Assembly: GCA_964346645.1 (NCBI GenBank)
Contig: CAYFVU010000002.1
Location: forward strand, 14,394 to 78,393
Source of the DNA: CAYFVU01 sp964346645
GTDB lineage: Bacteria; Spirochaetota; Spirochaetia; DSM-16054; Sediminispirochaetaceae
DNA: 64,000 bases
Reading direction: 5' to 3'
Shown: positions 58,414 to 64,000 of the stretch, piece by piece
How the letters are laid out: each line of letters starts with the position of its first letter
Numbering within the stretch: the first letter of the stretch is position 1
Translations under genes and position numbers: made by a program
Notes under the pieces: model-generated
Seen by the model: the letters and a program-made list of their open reading frames with translations, nothing else
The model's database searches: none
Told to the model about the DNA's origin: nothing

Positions 58414-60024
58414 TCAAACAGGCTCGAGCCCGGTCTGGAAGTGGCGCAGCCGCAACTCCTTGCCGCGGGAGATCCGTACCTTGGGGATCGACTCCCGGTT
58501 CTCATAGAGCTGCTTTACCGCCTCTACTGCGTAGTCGAAGTGTTCTTTTCCGTAGGCGTTCCTCGGGATGGCGAAACGGACGAGGTTGAGTATACCCTTG
58601 CGCTGCTCCTCGCTCCTCTGATCCCACTCGAAGGCGAAGGGACCGAGCTCGCAGGCGCGTATGCCGTAGTGGCGCACCAGCTCGATGGTAAAACCAACTC
58701 CTCCGAAGTCTTCCGTCTTCATGTCGGTGCCCTCGAAGAAGCGTTCCATATCGAGGTATATCGCATGCCCGCCGGATGGAAGTACCACGGGTACTCCCGC
58801 TTCGGCGAGCCGACGTGCGAAGTCGCGCGTTTGGGCGATACGCCCATAGAGGTAGTCGGGGTCTAGCACCTCGTGCAGGCCCACCGCCAGGGCCATGATG
58901 TCGCGGCCGCTGAGGGCGCCGTAGGAGTCGTTGCCGAACCAGAGGATCTGCTTCTCCTTCAGCCGCACTCCCATATTCACCTTATCGGTAGAGAAGCGCT
59001 TCATGAACTCTCCCTCGTCCCGAATGAAGAGGCCGCCGCCGATGTTCGCCAGCCCGTCTTTCTTCAGGCTGATGGTAAATCCGTCGGCGTAGGTAAACAT
59101 CTCCTGCACGATGCTGCGGATCGAGCGATTCCCGTAGCCCTTTTCGAACTGCCGGATGAAGGCCGCATTCTCCGCGAACCTGCAGGCATCGAAGAAGAGG
59201 GGGATGTCGTAGCGCTTCGCGATCTCGTGCACCTTCTTGATGTTGGCCATGCTCACCGGCTGGCCGGCCACCGTGTTGTTGGTGATCGTCAGGTAGATGA
59301 GGGGGATCATCTCCCTCCCCTTTTCTTTAATAAGCGATTCGAGCCGCGAGGTGTCCATGTCGCCCTTGAAGGGATTCTCCCGGTCCATCTTGTTGTGGTC
59401 GTACGGCTCGAGAACGTTGCCGCCGAAGAGGTTCATCGGCTCGATGCCGACCGCCCCGATATTCGCACCCGTGGTGTCGAAATGGCCGTTGTTCGGGATG
59501 ATGTACTCGCCTCCGGGACCGTTCATCTCGTCGAGGACCTCGCGCAGAGATGCGAAGAGCAGATGCTCTGCGCCCCTTCCCTGGGGAGTGATGAAGGCGT
59601 TCGGCCGCTTCAGCTGATTCGCTCCACCGTTTACGAAGCCTCCCTCCTCGCGGGTGAGGTAGAGCTCATCCATCAATTTCTCGACATCTCTGCTCCCCGA
59701 GAGAATGAGCTTTACCGCCTCCTTCGGATCGTCTCCCCGCTCGAAGGTGTCGCGCACCGCATCGAGCAGCACGTAGTAGCCCTTGTTGCGGCCGTAGGAC
59801 TCGTCGCCGTGAAACAGCGCAGCCCACTGCAGATCGGACATCGAAGTCGACCCGCTGTCGGAGAGAAAATCGAGGACCAGGAGGTCCGCAGGAAAGGAGA
59901 ACATGTTGTACTCGGTTTCCCTGAGCGCTCGCTCGCGCTGTTCGAGGGAAACGTTTTTTATCGGCCGCACCACGTGCGCCTTGTGCACCGGTACCGGCAC
60001 GCCTAACTCAGGCATCTTTTTCAT
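58414..60024 (-). CDS. tnaA: Tryptophanase / tyrosine phenol-lyase family enzyme
   Basis: 536 residues against about 471 in E. coli. PLP beta-eliminating lyase features: LDFLSDSGSTSMSD, ITPQGRGAEHLLFA, ITNNTVAGQPVSMAN, DACRFAENAAFIRQFEKGY, SLKKDGLANIGGGLFIRDEG with the PLP lysine, and a C-terminal LRHFQTGLEPV. An insert of about 45 residues (near 98-142) separates the substrate segments. It splits tryptophan to indole, or tyrosine to phenol, plus pyruvate and ammonia; residues that separate these cannot be judged safely. ridA is directly upstream and the YheO-like regulator before it, forming one leftward operon. Confidence 0.93.
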   Translation of the reverse strand: MKKMPELGVPVPVHKAHVVRPIKNVSLEQRERALRETEYNMFSFPADLLVLDFLSDSGSTSMSDLQWAALFHGDESYGRNKGYYVLLDAVRDTFERGDDPKEAVKLILSGSRDVEKLMDELYLTREEGGFVNGGANQLKRPNAFITPQGRGAEHLLFASLREVLDEMNGPGGEYIIPNNGHFDTTGANIGAVGIEPMNLFGGNVLEPYDHNKMDRENPFKGDMDTSRLESLIKEKGREMIPLIYLTITNNTVAGQPVSMANIKKVHEIAKRYDIPLFFDACRFAENAAFIRQFEKGYGNRSIRSIVQEMFTYADGFTISLKKDGLANIGGGLFIRDEGEFMKRFSTDKVNMGVRLKEKQILWFGNDSYGALSGRDIMALAVGLHEVLDPDYLYGRIAQTRDFARRLAEAGVPVVLPSGGHAIYLDMERFFEGTDMKTEDFGGVGFTIELVRHYGIRACELGPFAFEWDQRSEEQRKGILNLVRFAIPRNAYGKEHFDYAVEAVKQLYENRESIPKVRISRGKELRLRHFQTGLEPV

Positions 60025-60036
60025 ACTCGCCTCCTG

Positions 60037-60417
60037 TTATACGGCCGCGATGCCGTCGATCTCCACCTTCGCACCGAGGGGAAGGTTGGCCACCTCATAT
60101 GCACAGCGAGCGGGATACTCGCCGCCGAAGAAGCTTCCGTAGACTTCGTTGACCTTCTTGAAGTCCTCTATGTCTGCGAGAAAGATAGAGACCTTCAGCA
60201 GCTTGTCCACAGAGCTGCCGGCCTCCTCGATAATGGCTTTGAGATTCTCCATCGCCTGCCGCGTCTGCTCCTCCACGGACTCGGAGACGAACTTCTTCGT
60301 CTGCGGATCGAGGGGCAGCTGACCGGAGACATACACGGTGCCGTTCCAGACCGTCGCCTGATTGTAGGGTCCCACCGCCGCCGGTGCCTTCTCCGTCTGT
60401 ATAACTTTGCGTTCCAT
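60037..60417 (-). CDS. ridA: RidA/YjgF family reactive-imine deaminase
   Basis: 126 residues. It contains APAAVGPYNQATVWNGTVYV, SGQLPLDPQTKKFV and the conserved RCAYEVANLPLGAKVEIDG with the catalytic arginine. RidA hydrolyses 2-aminoacrylate and related imines released by PLP lyases to keto acid and ammonia. Lying between the regulator and tryptophanase genes (12-base and 42-base spacers), it fits clearing the aminoacrylate from tryptophanase. The ATG at 60417 follows AGGAGG. Confidence 0.95.
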   Translation of the reverse strand: MERKVIQTEKAPAAVGPYNQATVWNGTVYVSGQLPLDPQTKKFVSESVEEQTRQAMENLKAIIEEAGSSVDKLLKVSIFLADIEDFKKVNEVYGSFFGGEYPARCAYEVANLPLGAKVEIDGIAAV

Positions 60418-60459
60418 ATTCGGTTCCTCCTAAAAAGTAAAATTGTAAAATGTATGCAA

Positions 60460-61143
60460 CTAGAGCCGGTCGATATCCGTATCTCCGAGACTCTGTTTTA
60501 CCTCGCGGATGTAGTTGTAGACGGTGTACCTCGAGACTCCCAGCAGCTCCGCCACCAGGTCGACCCCGTTCTTGACATGAAAGATGCCGCGGCGGTAGAG
60601 ATCCTCCACTACCATCTTGTTCTTCTGCGTGGGAGAGATGCCGGTCTTCCCGTGGACCGCCTCGAGGGCGCTTCTGAACGCATTGTCCACCAGATCCTTC
60701 GCGGTGAGGGGATAGTGCTCGCTGACCGTCTGTATGCCCGTGGTATCGGGAAACATCTCCTTAATGAAGTGGTCCACCGGGGCGGAGATGTCCATGTTGA
60801 TGCAGAGAAACCCGATGGCCTCGCCGAACTCGTTGCGGAGGACCGTCGTCGTGGACTTGAGCCGCTTCCCATCGTCCGAAGAGGAGTAATAGGGACCGAA
60901 TACGTCCTCCTTTGTCTCCTTCTTATCGAGCAGACTCAGGGCGAAGTCGGTCATGGGACCTCCCTTCTCCCTTCCCGTCACATGTCCGTTGTAGATTTCG
61001 ATAATGGAGCTCTCCGGGTCTTCTAGGGAGTGGACGAGCACCTCGCAGTACTGGCCGAACTGTTTGCCTATTCCCTCGGCAATGGTAGCCGCCCACCTGA
61101 GGATCCTCCTGTCTTCGGGCCGCATGTTGTTCGTAACTTCCAT
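60460..61143 (-). CDS. YheO/DauR-like transcription regulator (PAS-HTH)
   Basis: 227 residues. The N-terminal 130 residues match the YheO-like PAS domain (QYCEVLVHSLEDPESSIIEI and TVLRNEFGEAIGFLCINMDI). The C-terminal helix-turn-helix is YRRGIFHVKNGVDLVAELL then GVSRYTVYNYIREVKQSLG, as in DauR. Such proteins regulate amino acid catabolism, and it heads the ridA-tnaA operon, so a tryptophan- or indole-related signal is likely. The ATG at 61143 follows GGAGGGAG. A palindrome lies upstream (61192-61206). Confidence 0.9.
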   Translation of the reverse strand: MEVTNNMRPEDRRILRWAATIAEGIGKQFGQYCEVLVHSLEDPESSIIEIYNGHVTGREKGGPMTDFALSLLDKKETKEDVFGPYYSSSDDGKRLKSTTTVLRNEFGEAIGFLCINMDISAPVDHFIKEMFPDTTGIQTVSEHYPLTAKDLVDNAFRSALEAVHGKTGISPTQKNKMVVEDLYRRGIFHVKNGVDLVAELLGVSRYTVYNYIREVKQSLGDTDIDRL

Positions 61144-61163
61144 TCTCCCTCCGTCTTATCTTA

Positions 61164-61308
61164 CAACTTTTTAAGATATTTTATCATAATAGTTGAAAAG
61201 TTCAACTACGACAACACGGCGATTCTTAAAAATGAGTATCATTGTTCTTGACTCACCAGGAAGGAATAGATACTTTTATCATATATATATCCAAGTCGCT
61301 CAACTTTT
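61164..61308. promoter_or_regulatory. Palindrome and CAACTTTT sites between the regulator and hflK
   Basis: GTTGAA-AAG-TTCAAC (61192-61206) is a perfect inverted repeat. CAACTTTT occurs at 61164-61171 and 61301-61308, sharing its arm. The cluster covers both divergent promoters and is a candidate binding region for the YheO-like regulator. Confidence 0.5.
61248..61276 (+). promoter_or_regulatory. Promoter of hflK-hflC
   Basis: TTGACT (61248-61253), a 17-base spacer and TACTTT (61271-61276). The leader of about 40 bases ends in AAGGAGGAAAC before the ATG (61323). Confidence 0.55.
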
Positions 61309-61322
61309 AACAAGGAGGAAAC

Positions 61323-62312
61323 ATGTCCGAACATGATGTTTCACCGGGCAACTTGCCCTTTTCGATAAAGCCGAAGCACATCTTCACGGTCGTAATCGTG
61401 ATCATCGTACTCGCCTTTGGCATGACCATGTTCTTCACAGTCGATCAGACCGAACAGGCCGTGGTGCTCCGCTTTGGTCAGTACAATCGAATCGTCGGGC
61501 CGGGGCTCAACTTCAAATGGCCCCTCGGCATAGAGAAGAATTACAACGTACCCACCCAACAGATCCAGAAGATGGAGTTCGGCTTCCGCACCCAGCGTGG
61601 AGGGGTGAGCAGCTCTTACTCCGGAGGAGACTATCCAGAGGAGTCGATCATGCTCACGGGAGACCTCAACATCATCGATGTCGAGTGGGTCATACAGTAC
61701 CGGATCGCCGAACCGCGCAACTGGCTCTTCAACGTGGAGAACCGGCAGAAGACGATACGCGACATAAGCCAGTCGGTGATGAACCGCCTCGTCGGAGACA
61801 GGGCCATCCTCGACGTAATAGGCTCCGAGCGGAGCAACATCGAAGACAAGTCTCAACAGCAGATGCAGGAGCTCTACGACAAATATGGATTAGGTATAAG
61901 GGTGACTACGGTGAAACTGCGGAACATCGTACCCCCAAAAGGAGAGGTTCAGGACGCCTTCGAGGATGTGAACAAGGCCATCCAGGACATGAACCGTCTC
62001 ATCAACGAGGGTAAGGAGAAATATAACCAGGAGATACCCAAGGCGAGGGGACAGGCCAAGCAGGCCATCCAAGAGGCCGAGGGGTATGCGGCGAGGCGTG
62101 TGAACACCGCTCAGGGAGATGTGGCCCGCTTCAGCTCGGTCCTCGAGGAGTACGAACGGAGTCCCGATGTCACCACCACGAGGCTCTATATAGAAACCTT
62201 CGAAGAGCTCTTTCAGGACTCCGAAAAATCCGACCTCATAGACCGTGACCTGGAGAACTTTATCCCCCTCAAGACACTCAGACAGCAGGCACAGCAGGGA
62301 GGTGTACAGTGA
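61323..62312 (+). CDS. hflK: HflK, membrane protease modulator
   Basis: 329 residues. A single N-terminal transmembrane helix (FTVVIVIIVLAFGMTMFFTV) is followed by the SPFH/band 7 domain (QTEQAVVLRFGQYNRIVGPG, GLNFKWPLGIEKNYNVPTQQ) and a long helix rich in Glu, Gln and Arg (GKEKYNQEIPKARGQAKQAI). With HflC it forms a periplasmic-side cage around FtsH and tunes its proteolysis. Its stop overlaps the hflC GTG start by four bases. Confidence 0.95.
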   Translation: MSEHDVSPGNLPFSIKPKHIFTVVIVIIVLAFGMTMFFTVDQTEQAVVLRFGQYNRIVGPGLNFKWPLGIEKNYNVPTQQIQKMEFGFRTQRGGVSSSYSGGDYPEESIMLTGDLNIIDVEWVIQYRIAEPRNWLFNVENRQKTIRDISQSVMNRLVGDRAILDVIGSERSNIEDKSQQQMQELYDKYGLGIRVTTVKLRNIVPPKGEVQDAFEDVNKAIQDMNRLINEGKEKYNQEIPKARGQAKQAIQEAEGYAARRVNTAQGDVARFSSVLEEYERSPDVTTTRLYIETFEELFQDSEKSDLIDRDLENFIPLKTLRQQAQQGGVQ

Positions 62313-63298
62313 AACGCAGCATAATTACCCTCGCAGTCATCATAGGCATAGTAGTGGTATTTGTACTCTTAGGCCCCTTCTATATAGTCGAAGAGGGCAG
62401 ACAGGCGGTGGTCACCCGCTTTGGAAAACTCATTACCGTGACGGAGGATGCGGGTCTCAACTTCAAGGTCCCCGTCATAGATACCGTCAGCATATATCCT
62501 AAAAAGATCCTCTCCTGGGACGGAGACGCCCAGCGGCTGCCGACGGCGGAAAACCAGTTTATCTGGGTAGACACCACCGCCCGATGGAAGATTGTCGATC
62601 CCAAGCTCTTCTACGAGTCGGTCTCTACCCTCGAGCAGGGCTACACCCGGCTCGACGACGTAATAGACTCTTCGGTACGCACCATAGTAGCGCGCAACGA
62701 GCTGCGCGAGGCGGTGAGAAACAGCAATATCATCAACGAGATCGAACGCGAGACGATAATAGAGCAGCAGCAGGAAGAAGAAGTAGATGTAGAGGAGCTG
62801 AAGGAGTTGACCGACATCAAACAGGAATACCAGAGCGTGAGCAAGGGCCGTGAGGCACTCTCCGATGAGATGTTCGAGGCCGCTTCGGAGATCACTCCCG
62901 ACTACGGCATCGAGCTGGTGGACATAGTCGTCCGCCAGATACGCTACTCCGAAGACCTCACCGAGAGCGTCTACAACCGGATGATCAAGGAACGAAATCA
63001 GATAGCCGAGGCCTACCGCTCCTATGGAGAGGGTAGAAAGGCCGAATGGCTCGGTAAGCTGGAGAACGAGAGGGAGACCGTGCTGTCGCAGGCCTATAAG
63101 ACTGCCGAGACCATCCGAGGTAAGGCCGATGCTGAGGCGGCCGGCGTGTACGCCCAGGCGTATCAGGAAGACCCCGACTTCTTCGAGTTCTGGAGATCCA
63201 TCGAGTCGTACCGGAAGGTGCTGCCGAACTTCCAGAAGACCCTCAGCACCGAGATGGATTACTTCAAGTTCCTCTACGGCAAGGAGGGGAATCAGTAG
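62309..63298 (+). CDS. hflC: HflC, membrane protease modulator
   Basis: 329 residues from a GTG that overlaps the hflK stop. The N-terminal helix (SIITLAVIIGIVVVFVLLGP) is followed by the SPFH domain (YIVEEGRQAVVTRFGKLITV and WDGDAQRLPTAENQFIWVDT). An acidic insert (about residues 150-170, QQQEEEVDVEELKELTDIKQ) is longer than in E. coli HflC. It partners HflK in regulating FtsH. A strong terminator follows. Confidence 0.95.
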   Translation: MKRSIITLAVIIGIVVVFVLLGPFYIVEEGRQAVVTRFGKLITVTEDAGLNFKVPVIDTVSIYPKKILSWDGDAQRLPTAENQFIWVDTTARWKIVDPKLFYESVSTLEQGYTRLDDVIDSSVRTIVARNELREAVRNSNIINEIERETIIEQQQEEEVDVEELKELTDIKQEYQSVSKGREALSDEMFEAASEITPDYGIELVDIVVRQIRYSEDLTESVYNRMIKERNQIAEAYRSYGEGRKAEWLGKLENERETVLSQAYKTAETIRGKADAEAAGVYAQAYQEDPDFFEFWRSIESYRKVLPNFQKTLSTEMDYFKFLYGKEGNQ

Positions 63299-63318
63299 AT
63301 CCCGGCCAGAGTTCGTCG

Positions 63319-63357
63319 ATCGCCGCGGTGCCGAAAGGTCCCGCGGCGATTTTTTTC
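63319..63357 (+). terminator. Rho-independent terminator after hflC
   Basis: ATCGCCGCGG (63319-63328) pairs with CCGCGGCGAT (63341-63350) and a run of seven T follows. Confidence 0.9.
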
Positions 63358-63418
63358 TCCGCCCCTCGATCCCACCCGGCTCAGCGAGCTCCTGCCCTCT
63401 TTCATTCGAAAGTAGGGC

Positions 63419-64000
63419 TCAGCCCTCGAATCTGAGCCGGGCGAGCCGCTTCAGCTCCTTCAAACCCTGCCGCAGCACGGAGTAGCCCTCCGGATTCGCC
63501 GCCAGAAGCTCATCGAGCCTTTCCGCCTCCTGCTCCCACTCGCTGCGGTACTTTCGATGGGTGAACTTCTTCATCAGCTCGAGGAGCCGCCGCTCATAGC
63601 GCTTATCCCCGCCGGAGCTCTCGATAAAGGAGAGAACCACCCGGAACTCTTCCAGCCGGTCGCTGCAGGCCGCCTCTTCGAGAACCCGCTGCAGCTCCTC
63701 GAGGCTTCTCATGTCGAAGCGCTCGAGATCGGAGAAACTCGGCGCCTCGAGGAACCTGTGGCAGCGCTCCATGGAAAAGCTGAAATCCCGTGCACTCGAA
63801 AGCGGGGCCGCATCGGCCTCTTCTGTCTGCGTCCAACCCGTCGCATTCGTACCTATGATCATGCGTTCCCGTACACGAGAAGGCACGAAGGACTCGCGAA
63901 AGAGCGAGACGATCCGCCTCATGAGGAGGAAACGGCGCAGCTCTTCATCGCCTCCCGTGTGATCCTCCGGAGCCGAGCTACTGCCCGGTGAGACCCGGCC
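63419..64000 (-). CDS. Hypothetical protein (5' truncated at the right edge)
   Basis: The frame is open to the window edge (about 26 codons beyond the first internal ATG at 63922), so the start lies outside. The visible 193 residues are helical and charged: FSMERCHRFLEAPSFSDLER, SLEELQRVLEEAACSDRLEE and ERRLLELMKKFTHRKYRSEW. No known domain, signal or membrane segment is recognised. It converges with hflC. Confidence 0.65.
   Translation of the reverse strand, partial: GRVSPGSSSAPEDHTGGDEELRRFLLMRRIVSLFRESFVPSRVRERMIIGTNATGWTQTEEADAAPLSSARDFSFSMERCHRFLEAPSFSDLERFDMRSLEELQRVLEEAACSDRLEEFRVVLSFIESSGGDKRYERRLLELMKKFTHRKYRSEWEQEAERLDELLAANPEGYSVLRQGLKELKRLARLRFEG

Noticed and set aside
1..64000. 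tRNA, rRNA, riboswitch, transposon or prophage elements
   Set aside because: No cloverleaf, known riboswitch core, transposase or phage gene could be recognised by eye; an automated covariance-model search would be needed to exclude small RNAs.

Overview
The window looks like a draft-quality piece (three runs of exactly 100 N) of a moderately high G+C spirochaete chromosome, probably Spirochaetia/Spirochaetales. This is inferred from a UPF0164-type outer-membrane protein, an XPB-type helicase paired with its helicase-associated partner, many lipoproteins with TPR, SH3 or WD40-like folds, and two clusters familiar from spirochaetes: rpsB-tsf-frr-uppS-cdsA-dxr-rseP and rpsF-ssb-rpsR-(membrane protein)-rplI-dnaB. 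No tRNA, rRNA, CRISPR array, transposase or prophage gene was found. Coding density is high and almost every long reading frame on the other strand of a real gene is a shadow.

Layout. 0-6.8 kb: a truncated outer-membrane protein, a DnaE2/ImuC-like DNA polymerase with a palindrome over its promoter, a lipase-like hydrolase, a TrpR-family repressor and a dGTPase-like protein. 6.9-9 kb: a REC-PAS-GGDEF-EAL protein. 9-12.9 kb: a fumarase/aspartase, aroK-aroC and a nitrilase-fold amidase. 13-15.7 kb: a glycosyltransferase and a divergent PRPP-synthetase-like protein. 15.8-19.6 kb: the XPB helicase pair. 19.6-21 kb: a fused AroD-AroE whose AroD half lacks several catalytic residues. 21-26.3 kb: four envelope proteins. 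26.3-29 kb: an ABC-F ATPase and Maf. 29-38.4 kb: the translation, isoprenoid, phospholipid and site-2-protease cluster, then a CpXC protein and a WD40 protein. 38.4-42.9 kb: ComFB, DnaB and the S6-SSB-S18-L9 cluster. 43-47.4 kb: a UDP-sugar pyrophosphorylase, HisI and Dxs. 47.5-55.5 kb: the gap-bearing part with FlgH, a 29-residue basic protein, MurD, a FemX-like ligase, MetG and a lipoprotein. 55.7-64 kb: ADP-ribosylglycohydrolase, a thioredoxin-like protein, SlyD, a regulator-RidA-tryptophanase operon, HflK-HflC and a truncated gene.

How genes work together. Dxs and Dxr supply the MEP pathway, and UppS makes the C55 carrier used with MurD and the FemX-like ligase in peptidoglycan synthesis. 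AroK, AroC and AroE cover the late shikimate pathway. RidA next to tryptophanase fits removal of the aminoacrylate that tryptophanase chemistry yields. HflKC, RseP and SlyD serve membrane and protein quality control.

The most unusual general signal is promoter layout. About a dozen genes have a good -35/-10 pair with the start codon only about 6-13 bases after the -10 box and no Shine-Dalgarno sequence, which predicts leaderless or nearly leaderless mRNAs. Other genes in the same window carry strong Shine-Dalgarno sites. Each of the three N gaps is flanked by the same sequence on both sides (55, 47 and 12 bases). Collapsing these overlaps gives intact reading frames, so the gaps are probably contig ends that were never merged.
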